From positions 15,872,001 through 15,936,000 of the forward strand of contig CP093831.1 in NCBI GenBank assembly GCA_033063855.1: a stretch of 64,000 bases of DNA. Reading direction: 5' to 3'. The position numbers were made by a program, and so were the translations under genes. Position 1 is the stretch's first letter; each line of letters starts with the position of its first letter. The notes beneath the pieces are model-generated. The model was not told the origin of the DNA, ran no database searches, and worked only from the letters and a program-made list of their open reading frames with translations. This stretch comes from Smittia aterrima. Lineage: Eukaryota; Arthropoda; Insecta; Diptera; Chironomidae. Positions 34,014 through 44,800 of the stretch are shown one piece after another.

Positions 34014-36584
34014 ATGCAATCGTCGTGTGATAATGTTGAAGGTTCCCCTTCAAAGTTAATGAAAATCGAAGGTAAGCTGAGAAAATGTGCAAAATTTTTA
34101 GGTTATGTCATCGTTTCTCAATTACAGATCGACATGGCATATCAGGAACTCCTGTTATGCTAACAACGAACTACTTTCGCGTTAATAAGCAACCTAAGTT
34201 CGAATTGGCTCAATATCGCGTCGATTTTGAGCCTGAAATAGACGTAACAGATACGCGTAAAAAGCTGATTCGCCAAATCAACTTATCAAGTCGATATCTC
34301 TTCGATGGCGGCAGTCTCTATCTAACTCAAAGCTTCCCAGATCATGTGATTGAAACTAAATATTTGGGAAGAGACATGAAAATTACGTTAAAACGAACTG
34401 GCGTTATCAGCAACTCAAATCCGATTGCTTTTCAACTTTACAATCTCATTTTTCGCGAAGCAATGGCTGCATTAAAACTGCAGAATATTCGACGTGATTA
34501 CTATGACGCTGAGGCTAAGGTAACTAGATTTTTTTAAATTTATTTTAACTTTAAGCCTTACATCATTTTATTCCATTTAGATTGATATTCCTGCTGGCAA
34601 TCTGGAGCTCTGGCCTGGTTACATCACAGCAATTCGAAGCCACGAGAGTGACGAGGGAATTGATCAGGTTTTACTGTGCGCAGACGTTAATCACAAATTT
34701 ATGAGAAAAGAGACAATTCTGCATATCACTCACCGCATAATGAGAGAAAATCCGAACGACTGGAAGGACAAGCTTGAGCGTGAAGTTGTAGGAACAACTG
34801 TTCTTACTGATTACACTAATAAAACTTACATGATTGATGAGATTGATTACAACATGAATCCTTGCTCAAAATTTACTCCAGCTAATAGCAATGAAGAAAT
34901 CAGTTACGAAGTGTATTACAAGCAAAAGTACAACAAAATGATTTCCGATCGTCAACAATTCATGCTCGTCTCAAAAGCCAAGGATCGAGATTTGCGCGCT
35001 GGCCGAAATGAGCACATTTATTTAATTCCTGAACTCTGTCGCGCTACTGGATTGACTGACGCGATGAGAAACAACTTTAACCTGATGAAGGATCTGTCAG
35101 AGTTTACACGATTAAATCCTGCAAAAAGAGTAAACGCCTTGCAGAAGTTCAACAAGCGCTTGCATTCAACTCAAGAATCAATTAATATTCTTTCTGAATG
35201 GAACATGGAGCTTGAAAAGTCTTTGATGAGTGTACCCGGTCGCGAGTTGCCACAAGAATATTTAGTATTTGGAAACAATAATGAGATTCTTGCCAGTGAT
35301 AAGGGCGAATGGGCTTTCCGAAACGGCGCAACAATGTATGAGTCAGTCACGGTTACTCGCTGGGTACTGTTCTTTCCCGAATCACTGAATGTTGAAGTTG
35401 ACAATTTCTTGAAGATCTTGACGACAGCATTTGAAGAAATGAGAGTCGAGGTAACAGATCCAATTAAACGCGCTCTGAAAGACGACCGAGAAAGCTCTTA
35501 CATCCAATCGATTCGAGACATTGCACCAAAGAATCCGAAAATGGTGCTCATTGTCTTGCCAACAAATCGTGCAGATCGCTACTCTGCTTTAAAGAGAACT
35601 TGTCTGGTTGAGAAAGGAATTCCGTGCCAAGTCATCATAAAGCGTACTCTAAATCACAGACACGTCGCATCAGTCGCAAGTAAGGTTGCTGTCCAAATGA
35701 ACGCTAAAATGGGAGGTCGTCCCTGGATGATCAAACTGCCTCCAAAAGGCTTGATGATCGTCGGATTTGATGTTTCTCTTCATCCTCGAGATAAATCTCG
35801 CTCAATCGGTAAGCTTTCATTGAAATTTGTCTGTGCAACATAAAACAAATTTTATTTTTATTTCGACAGGTGCTCTCGTTGCTTCGATGGATCTAAAGAT
35901 AACGGGATCTTTCTACAGCATCACAACTTCTTATCGCGATGGAAACGAAATGAACTCTCAGCTTGCTCATCACATGTTGAAAGCCATCGAAGCTTATAAA
36001 AACACTTGTGGAGCTATTCCAGAGCGAATAATCTTTTATCGCGATGGAGTCGGCGAGGGACAAATTCAATACGTTCGTACCAAAGAAATCGAACCGTTGG
36101 TTAACAAATTCCGCACTGTTTACGGCGAGGACTCGCCGAAGTTGGCATACATCATCTTGAACAAGCGAATCAATAGTCGAATGTTTAAGAAAGCCGGAAG
36201 CTCTTACATCAATCCTAAGCCAGGAACAGTCATCGATCGCCAAATCACTTTGCCAGAACGAAATGAGTAAGTAAAAATCTCATCTTATTTCTATTTTATA
36301 GCAAATTTCTTTTTTTCTTTTTTAGCTTTTTCTTGATTTCGCAACATGTTGGACAAGGAACTGTTTCGCCAACATCCTATAATATCATTCTTAACGAAAC
36401 TGGACTGTCAAAGGATAAATTAGAGATTTTGACATATAAATTCACTCATCTTTACTTCAACTGGTCCGGAACGACACGCATTCCAGCTGTTTGCCAATAC
36501 GCTAAAAAGTTAGCGTTCATGACGTCTCAATCGTTGGAAGCACCAGTTCATGAAAATCTCGTTTCCACTCTCTACTTCTTGTAA
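34014..36584 (+). CDS. piwi: Piwi-clade Argonaute protein
   Basis: Five exons, 34014-34071, 34128-34519, 34581-35808, 35870-36266 and 36326-36584, total 2334 nt and 777 aa. The order is a short N-terminus, N/linker (GTPVMLTTNYFRV), PAZ, MID and PIWI domains, ending in the invariant STLYFL. Catalytic positions: VGFDVSLH gives the first Asp, FYRDGVGEGQ the second, and CQYAKKLAF has Lys where slicing Argonautes have His (DDK). DDK is the arrangement I recall for Drosophila Piwi, while Aub and AGO3 have DDH, so this is probably Piwi-type. Piwi proteins load piRNAs and silence transposons in the germline; Piwi itself acts in the nucleus. Only ~28 residues precede the conserved core and they contain no RG/GR repeats, unlike the ~90-residue N-terminus I recall for Drosophila Piwi. 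It sits between the cuticle cluster and RFC4. Confidence 0.9.
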
Positions 36585-36825
36585 AATTCTTTAATTAAAT
36601 GTTTTGCAAGACATTCGTTGGCTAACAACAAAGTTTGTTCACCATTATCAAGTATTAATAAAGATTGAATTCTAAACAAGCAACGAACAAGTTTTTCAAA
36701 CGTAGAGCTTTTTTTATTTTAGATGGCAATGGAAATCTCGCGCGCAAAAGTGTCTTGAACGATTGTTTCAAAACGGACAACATATTTTTATTCTTGAAAC
36801 TCGGAAGTTAATTTAAGTTTTCAAG

Positions 36826-37989
36826 ATGATGCAGGCTTTTTTAAAGAACGCAAAGATTCCCACGGGCAAGAATTCACCTAGTTCAAGTCAGAAACAATCA
36901 AAAGATAAGAAACAACGAGAGAAGCCTGTTCCTTGGGTTGAAAAAGTAAATTGGCGGCTTTCATTTGTTGATCCGATAGAAAATTTAATTCTTGTTCAAT
37001 TTTAGTATCGTCCGAAGAGAGTTGATGATGTCGTTGAACAACAAGAGGTTTGTGCTGTCTTACGTGAGTGTCTTCAAAGCTCGGATCTGCCAAATTTGCT
37101 TCTCTACGGACCTCCAGGAACTGGAAAAACATCAACCATCCTAGCAGCAGCTCGTCAACTATTCGGCGACTATTTCAAGGAGCGAGTACTTGAGCTTAAT
37201 GCATCCGACGATCGTGGAATCGCTGTAGTTCGTACAAAAGTCAAGAACTTCGCTCAATTGAAAGCAAGTTCAACAAGACCAGATGGCAAACCTTGCCCTC
37301 CATTCAAGATTATTATTCTGGATGAGGCTGATGCTATGACACATGCAGCTCAAGCAGCTCTTCGTCGAACGATGGAGAAAGAAACTAGAACGACACGTTT
37401 CTGTCTCGTCTGTAACTACGTCTCTAGAATCATCGATCCAATTACTTCACGTTGCACAAAGTTTCGTTTTATTCCACTCGGCGAGGAGAAAATCATTGAG
37501 CGTTTGAAGTTTATCAGCGAGGAAGAGAATCTCAAGATTGAAGAGGAAGCTTTAAAATGTATCGTTGATGTCTCTGGAGGTGACATGCGAAAAGCAATTA
37601 CAACACTTCAGTCTTGCTATCGTTTAAAATGTGGAACTGACTCTGTACTGAACGATGATCTTATTACACTCACTGACATTCTTGAAATGTCTGGAGTAAT
37701 TCCCGATCGCTACCTCGTCGATTTTCTAAATGTTTGCAAAGCTGGAAGCTACAAAGAACTCGAAAAGTTCACATGCGACATCATCTACGAAGCTTACAGC
37801 ATCTCACAATTCTTCGATCAACTCAACGATTTTATTATGAGCGACGATTCCATCACAAACGATCAAAAGAGTTCGATCTTCGATAAGCTTGGAGAATGCT
37901 CATTCCGTCTCTTGAATGGAGGAAGCGAATACATTCAACTAATGGATTTTGGATGTTCCACGATCCTCGCATTCAGTCAAAAGAAATAA
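36826..37989 (+). CDS. RFC4: Replication factor C subunit 4 (clamp loader)
   Basis: Two exons, 36826-36945 and 37006-37989, give 367 aa. It is an AAA+ clamp-loader subunit that helps load PCNA onto primed DNA in replication and repair. Walker A is GPPGTGKTST, Walker B is IILDEADAMT, the sensor/SRC-type motif is ITSRCTKFRF, and the RFC box LPNLLLYGP is present. The N-terminus KPVPWVEKYRP and the segment NFAQLKAS ... DGKPCPPFK single out the human RFC4 (37 kDa) type among the small subunits. Length is close to human RFC4 (363). Starts at the first of two ATGs; the second is the next codon. It lies ~240 bp downstream of piwi and ends 72 bp from the convergent Taf9 stop. Confidence 0.92.
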
Positions 37990-38061
37990 GTGAGCTTAAG
38001 TTGTTTTTATTAATATTTTCCACTGATCCGCTTCATTAAAAAATTAAGTTCTGAATAAAAA

Positions 38062-38945
38062 TTAAGGAATTAAATCAAACTCGTCTTCTGATCGCTTTCT
38101 TTTCATTCCTGACGCATCCGTATCCATTTTAATGCTGACCATTCCAGTATTGTTAGCACCTGTGGTAGGTAGTACTCGAGGTTTAGTGACAACAGTTTTT
38201 GCCACTTTGAAAACGGGCTTTGGAATCGATACAATGCTGCTTTGTCCTTTGTTGACACTCTGGCCTAAAGTTGGTTTCTTCGTGATTGTTGAGGTCGATG
38301 GCGAAGAGCCTCCGCTTGAAAGTTTAGTTTTTATTGTTGAAATTTCTCCGATCGCTGACTTTGAAAGTTTCTTTGTAGGAGCTTGAGATGAAGCAGCACG
38401 AAGCTTATAATTAGCGGCAAGAAGGCAATGACGATCGGGAGGAAGCCGAACTCCTGAATGTGGTTTGATCATCGGCAATGGTTGGGTGTTCTTTTGCTTA
38501 GCGACTTCTAACAACACTTCACGAGGAGGAGGTCCAGTGAACGACTTATCCAGAAGCATTGTTGATGCCAGCTTAACATCTTCCAAGTCAATTCCCTTCT
38601 TCTTCGAATGATTTGCATAGACTCTAAAATTAATTTAGTTAAATGATTGATAAACTTTTAAAGCAACGAAGGGAACTTACTTCGCATCGTCCAGAATTGT
38701 AGTGACATAACGATAAGTGAATTCCAATAGCTGGTTAATCACTCGAGGCTCAAAATCATTTATTCCGATATCTCTGTAAACAAAAAAAAATATTTTTCTT
38801 CAAAATGTTTTGATTTTTATTTTAAAACTTACCGCAGAATTGAAATGATCACTTGAGCATCTTTCGGCAGTTGCTTTGATTGAGTCGATGTCTTTGTTTT
38901 CTCTTTGCTTTGTTCGCTGCTCTGAAATAGCGAGTTTGAAGCCAT
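38062..38945 (-). CDS. Taf9: TFIID/SAGA subunit TAF9
   Basis: Three exons on the minus strand, 38945-38833, 38773-38681 and 38623-38062, total 768 nt and 255 aa. TAF9 pairs with TAF6 through its histone fold in TFIID, and also works in SAGA, to help start transcription. The fold spans ~residues 25-100 (PKDAQVIISILRDIGI ... LLEFTYRYVTTILDDAKVYA ... DLEDVKLA). The conserved segment after it, SFTGPPPREVLLEVAKQKN then LPPDRHCL, is diagnostic of TAF9. The C-terminal third is Ser/Thr/Lys-rich. An in-frame upstream ATG exists at 39038, but MASNSLF at 38945 fits the family better. Convergent with RFC4, divergent from Ufd1. Confidence 0.92.
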
Positions 38946-39124
38946 TATTCCTTCTGACAAGATTTCAATTTTGTTTCGAACTTTTATATGAGCGAGAACA
39001 TAGGATTTGTTGAAAGCTTCGAAATATTTTCGAAACATCGAAAAGTAAAAAAAACATCGCCGAAAACGAAAAACAAAAATTACAGAAATTGCTTCTCGTA
39101 CAAAGAATATTCAATCAAATCATC
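38946..39124. promoter_or_regulatory. Shared divergent promoter, Taf9 / Ufd1
   Basis: Only ~180 bp lie between the two divergent start codons, so promoter and both 5' UTRs must be packed here. I see no TATA box. Inferred from layout. Confidence 0.5.
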
Positions 39125-40266
39125 ATGGTAAGTAAAAGAGATAACACTGATTCGCTTACACTAGATATACATCAAAAGCTCAATGTTTTCATTAAAATTT
39201 CCTTTGTCTGATTTTTTTTTAGTTTAATTTTGCGAATTTTCCTGAAATGCGCTATCCTGACATGAGAAGTTTCACACAGCACTATCGTTGCTATTCCGTT
39301 TCGATGCTGCCAGGAAACGAGCGTAACGATGTCGAGAACGGCGGAAAAAGTTGGTGTCGCAATTTTTATGCTTTGTCATTTCAATTTGTTTTCTTTTTCT
39401 AACCCAGCAACTTTTTTCTAATTTTTAGTTATTATGCCACCATCGGCCTTGGATCAGCTGACACGTCTAAATATTGAATATCCAATGCTGTTCAAGATCA
39501 CTAACAAAAAGAGTGACCGTCAAACACACGCTGGAGTGCTAGAATTTATCGCTGACGAGGGCAAGGTCTACATTCCTTTCTGGATGATGCGTAATCTTCT
39601 GCTTGAGGAAGGAGACTTGGTGACAATTGATAATGTCTCTCTGCCTGTTGCTACCTTCTCCAAATTCCAACCGCAAAGCGTCGACTTCCTTGACATCACA
39701 AATCCAAAAGCTGTGCTTGAGAACTGCTTGAGAAACTTTGCTTGTCTGACAACTGGAGACTTGGTTGCTATTAACTACAATAATAAAATCTATGAGTTAT
39801 GCGTCAAAGAAACAAAGCCAGGACGTGCTGTGACTATTATCGAATGTGATATGAATGTAAGAAAATTCCCTAATACTTTGAAACAATAGCTAACTTTGAT
39901 ATTTTCTTTTAGGTCGAGTTTGACGCGCCTGTTGGTTACAAAGAGCCAGAGAGAATGCCGAAGGTTGAAGAGCAAATGGAAGTGGATCCTGCCCAGTTCA
40001 TTAATAGTGACGATGCTTTCTACACATTCAAAGGAGAAGGCACTCGACTCGATGGCAAAAAGATAAAAGACTCGGCCAAACTCGAACTTCCTGCTCACAT
40101 CCTCAGCCAATACGTGCGTGGAGTTCCCGACTATGAACACGACATTTTTGAACTGAAATTCGATCGCTCCGTTCGGCCGAAAGATAAATCTAAGACAGAG
40201 AAAGATCAGGATTCTTTCCAGCAGTTCAAAGGTGAAGGAAATAGTCTTCGACCGAAGAAGCAATAA
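39125..40266 (+). CDS. Ufd1: Ubiquitin fusion degradation protein 1
   Basis: Four exons: 39125-39127, 39223-39349, 39429-39856 and 39913-40266; 912 nt, 303 aa (human 307). The first coding exon holds only the ATG, followed at once by GTAAGT. Ufd1 with Npl4 forms the adaptor that brings ubiquitinated substrates to the p97/VCP unfoldase, as in ER-associated degradation. The N-terminal double-psi barrel domain is clear: HYRCYSVSMLPG, IIMPPSALDQLTRLNI, YPMLFKITN, WMMRNLLLEEGD. The C-terminal half contains FKGEGTRLDGK and a second short FKGEGNSLR motif near the end, in the region that binds p97/Npl4. Divergent from Taf9 and convergent with Arpc4. Confidence 0.93.
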
Positions 40267-40435
40267 CGAGAAACAGAGGAGTTTGGATCTTTAAAACTTT
40301 TATTTATATTTTCACAAATCTTAAAAATCACTCTCGTGTCGCGATGAAATTGAAAGAAGTAAAGAAATGAACAGGAATTAAATGAAAAAGAATTTTTAAG
40401 CAAAAGCGTTTGAGCTTCTTCTTGTGTCGCGTCGA

Positions 40436-41039
40436 TTAGAATCTTTTTAAGAACTCTTCGGCGCAAATACGAGCTCGTGAATTGACTGACAACTTCAGCT
40501 CACTGATCTCTTTATCGACTTCTTCCATGAAGTGAATCACAAAATCCACGAGTTTGTGCTTATACATTTGTTCGGTATGGAAGTTCGTGATGAGGAATGA
40601 AATGTCGTAGCCCTCGATGGGTTTACGTCTCAAGATGATAAAGTTCTCAGCTCTCATCATCATGAAGCGGGTGAATTTGTGGCAAAGGATCTTCTCGATC
40701 TCATCAGCCTGCTTGATGGAAATACTGATACGAACAGAATTCACAGAAGTCTCAATCAGCACTCGCTCTTTCTCGTTACGAGAAATTACAACCGGATTCA
40801 GAATTAATTCCTTCGATGACTTTACTTCGATTTCCGGCTTGTTATGTCGTTCAATTACCTAAAAGAGAAGAATGTGAGGATAAAATTGATAAGAACTGCA
40901 GCTGAATTGCGGAACAATCGTATTAGTCACCGCAAAACTTTTAATTTCAACTTGCCTGAGACGAAAAGTTGTCTAGACACATCGCGGCAGTTAAAGTGTG
41001 TCTAACGGCAGTCAGGTAAGGTTTCAACGTCGCGGCCAT
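40436..41039 (-). CDS. Arpc4: Arp2/3 complex subunit ARPC4
   Basis: Two exons, 41039-40956 and 40858-40436, give 507 nt and exactly 168 aa, the usual length. ARPC4 (p20) forms the structural core of the Arp2/3 complex with ARPC2 and supports branched actin filament nucleation in the cytoplasm. Recognised from MAATLKPYLTAVRHTL, DNFSSQVIERHNKPE, then RERVLIE-type sequence (EKERVLIETSVNSVRIS) and the C-terminal LKLSVNSRARICAEEFLKRF. The intron uses a GC donor (CAG/GCAAGT) with a normal AG acceptor. Convergent with Ufd1 (stops ~170 bp apart) and divergent from Vps25. Confidence 0.94.
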
Positions 41040-41270
41040 GATCTTTGGAGCTCTAATTATAGGAGAATTTCGGTAATACTTTGATTTTCAATCCGCCCCA
41101 CTAACAACATAGATTTCGTAACATAGATGTCCCTACTAACGATTTCACGATGCTTTCCTCCCCTAAACAATTTTACAAGGCGTAGGAAACTGAGGGAAAG
41201 TTTTGTTGTTTATTTCTACATTTATTTCGATTATTACATCTCGATTTTTACTATACCAACTTATAAGAAA
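41040..41270. promoter_or_regulatory. Shared divergent promoter, Arpc4 / Vps25
   Basis: About 230 bp between divergent start codons. No TATA box recognised. Inferred from gene layout. Confidence 0.5.
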
Positions 41271-41846
41271 ATGACAGACTTTGAGTTTCCCTGGGAATAT
41301 AATTTTCCACCTTTTTTCACGTAAGTATCGCTCATTCTCTTTGTTAAACCAAATTTGTTGACATCTTTCCTTAAATTTAGAGTTCAAAAGAATGCTGAAA
41401 CAAGAAAGCAGCAGTTCCTGAGATGGACAGAACTTATCCTCAGTTATGCAAAACATAGAAAGCAAGCAATCATAAACATAAACGATGAATCGGAATTGTT
41501 CAATAACAATAAATTAAATCGAAGCCTCGATCGAGAGTCTAGGGAGATGGTGATGAACGAGCTTTGCAATACGAAGAATGCAGCAGCGATAGGAAGGAAC
41601 ACAGGAACGTATGAAATCTATTGGCTGACGTTGGAGGAATGGTCGAATGTAATTTATTCATGGGCTTCAAACAGCGGTATGACAAACTCTGTTCTGACCT
41701 TCTTTGAACTTCTAAACGACCATCAAGATCAGGAATTCTACCAACTGAATGAGCAGGTATTCATGAGAGCGCTGAAGCACCTTGAGGGAAAGGGCAAATG
41801 CGAGGTAATGGAGATTGATGGAAGTTATGGGGTGAAGTTTTTCTAG
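41271..41846 (+). CDS. Vps25: ESCRT-II subunit Vps25
   Basis: Two exons, 41271-41320 and 41381-41846, give 516 nt and 171 aa (human 176). Vps25 is part of ESCRT-II, which sorts ubiquitinated membrane proteins into multivesicular endosomes and recruits ESCRT-III. The N-terminal FEFPWEYNFPPFFTVQ carries the conserved PPxxx(Y/F) motif; two winged-helix domains follow, with RKQQFLRWTELILSYAK, then GTYEIYWLTLEEWSNVIYSWA and the last helix ALKHLEGKGKCEVM. A poly(A) signal AATAAA lies ~5 bases after the stop. It closes the compact block of conserved genes. Confidence 0.93.
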
Positions 41847-44800
41847 GCAACGAATAAAATTGTTGAAATTGAAGGAGAAACTCTCTTATCACTGATGTCG
41901 ATCACGTTCCACAGCGCTGTTACTTTCAGTTTGGATAGGAATAACGAAGAAAAAATGTAGAATTCTGAAGATATCGCGTCTTAGTTGTTATTACGTGGAG
42001 GGTGGCTTTAAATTATGAGATGCCTTGAGTTGTCAAGTGAAGTGGAAAATCCTGAAAATTTATCTAAAGAAAACTCAGAAAATAATTTTCAATTTACCCA
42101 ATTTATTCTATCGATCTTGATTTCATACATTTTGCTTGTGTTTAAATTTTTATTTAATTAACTATCAAGGAAATACTTTTTCTTTAATCATCTTATGTAT
42201 CTTCAAATAAGTTTCGCTTTAAAGACTAGTTATCCTTTTTCTCTTTCGCAAGTTTGCTCCTTGGTTTTAATTAAATCGACTAAAAACGTGAAACTTGTTT
42301 AGAACATTTCAGGTCAAAGAGAGTTTTGAAGATTTTCCTTCGTCTTTCGCGTCGCTTGTTGTTTCATTTTTGGTTTGAATAGATTTTTTGTTTTTGTTTC
42401 TTAAAAATATCGCTTTGATTCTCAGTTGATACAAAACTAGAACTCTAAAAATCATTTTAATTGTTTTTTTTAACGCTCATAAAAACTTTCGACGGATAAA
42501 CGAGATGGGGGAGGCAAAATAATTCAGGATATCTCGTGAGCGAGTTCGTGGGTTACGTTACAGGATTGTTGGCACTTCTAACGACTTTCTTTTGTCTTCA
42601 TCACAATCGAGAAGCTACTGAGCTTATGTTACGAAACTCACGAGCTTTTCCTTTCTTAGATCTCTTCATTATGGCTTGCGTTAAGACGAGAGCTGAAGAG
42701 CTTAGTGAGAGACATGCAATGAAAGCGATTTTGTTTCGCCTCCTTTTTTGAGTCTGTTGTAGATGGATGGCAATTCGTCTCGGAAATAAAACTGACGAGA
42801 AATGTGATACGTTTAATGAGAAATCAATAAGTTTTCCCGTTCTCGAAGCCATTCACGACAAAGTGGCTTTTGAATCAGAGCAGCTTGTGAAGCTTTTCAT
42901 TCTTCAAAATGATTTTCGATTGTGTCGAGATGTGTTCGAGAGAATTGTACTTCTCCTCCGAAAAGCATTTACAATAAAACTCGATTACATTGTCGCAAAT
43001 TGCCAATAACAATGAAACTGCATGAAATGAAACATGTCCCAACTCATGGGGCCACAACATTTTGTGACATGAGAAGGTGAAGAAGAAGCTTTTCCTCATC
43101 CTTTACGAATGAAACCAAAGACGAGGAGACTCTTGAACGTCGAACGAGAGAGGCTTAACAATAAGCAGCTTGAACGGTTATCATCTCGCCTCTGACTACA
43201 AAACATTTTTTATGCATGTCAATTGTTTCGCTGTCTCTTCCCCTCTCGCGTATCTTAACGTTTCATTCTATTTTTTTTATCGCCAGAAAGAAAACCCGTA
43301 AAAAGAAACATTTTCCTCTGCTTTCCTTCGTTTGAAACGTAAAAAAAAGAAATCCTTGAGACATGAGAATGGAAACGAGTTGTAATAATTTTTCGCAGTT
43401 TTTATTCTAGCGGATAAGTAATATCGCCTTTTATTTATGTATCTTTGCGAAACGATTTCTCATGGAGACGAGGAAAGGAAAGTCTGGCAGCAACATGTAA
43501 ATCATTTCGACAACCCCCAGCGACATTATAAACATCTCAAGGTTGTTTCATGCTACCGCGTTCGAATCATAAAAATTGTTTAACGTTTTTCTTTTTATTT
43601 TGTCACAGGGAAATATTCATCTTCTGAGTCTAATTCACATCAAAAGAGAATCGAGGTCAAAGCAAATGGCGAGATTGGGGAACGAATTAAAATCGTTTTT
43701 CAGTGGGATTCTTTTTGTGGGTGTTCTTGATTTGTATCAAGCGCTCACGCACCGTTCACATCTCTCGTTCCACGCTCGTCTTTTGCCTGACCCTGATAAT
43801 AAAAATTATATTTCCATGCTTATTCGTCAAGGGAAATTTAATCAATAAATAACAGCACGTAAAACATATTTTTATTATTCCTTTGTCTGTCTTTTGCAGC
43901 GCTCGTTCACCTTCGATAGAACCAAATAGTAAAACCATTGACAACGAGCTGGATAAAGAGCACATCTTTAAAAAAATATATAAACATTTCATAGAATTAA
44001 TAGATTCTGATCATGAACAAACGGTAATATAAATTTTTCTATTATTGGGTTGATTCATTCATCACGTCACTTTGAATTCGTTGAGAAATATCTTCTACAA
44101 ACATCTAATTTCATCTATCATTCCTGTGTCAATCAATTTCTTCTCAACCATTCACGTCACGTAGTTTATGAACCTTCCCTAACAAAGCTTTTTTCAATAA
44201 AAGTTTCTCTTGCTAAAATAAAAACAAGTTTCTATAAATTTTCTTTGCTTCTTTCTCATTAAATTGTTCTTCGTTCACTATTTATGTTTCTCATATACTT
44301 TATAAAGTTTCTTTATATATTTTGGCAACTTTTGGAATTTGATTGAAGAGTTTATTATAGATGCGAACCGTTTAAATTTCCCTTAACTCTCCCCTTGGAT
44401 TAACCTTTTGTTTCCGTTTTTCGTCCCACCCACAGAAAGTTTTCTTCTTCCATTCGTCTTTCTATTAATTTCCATCCTGACTTAATGAGGAATCACTTAA
44501 ATATGACGATTTTGATCGGGGGCGTGAGGAAAGGACGAAAGGAGAGAGATTGAGGGAGAGAGAGAGCGCTGTTCTATCATTTCCATAAAAACGCAAAGAA
44601 AATGCCACGATAATAAAAAGCGGATGGAAATCATTGAGAGGGAGGAAGGGAGTGAGAGGAAAAGAAAGCGAGAGAGCGAGTGATTTGCGGTTTGCTGTTC
44701 CACAGAAATTTATTTTATGATTGCGCCGAAGGAAAACAAATTGCAAAAATTTCACATCGCTTATCATAATAACTCGCTCTTTTGTTCATTAACAAACAGA

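Noticed and set aside
38946..39038. Upstream in-frame ATG extending TAF9 by 31 residues
   Set aside because: The extension is not like any TAF9 N-terminus, and it would use up most of the short divergent promoter.
42767..43009. 80-codon plus-strand frame after Vps25
   Set aside because: No domain, no splice continuation, and the minus strand is equally open over the same bases.
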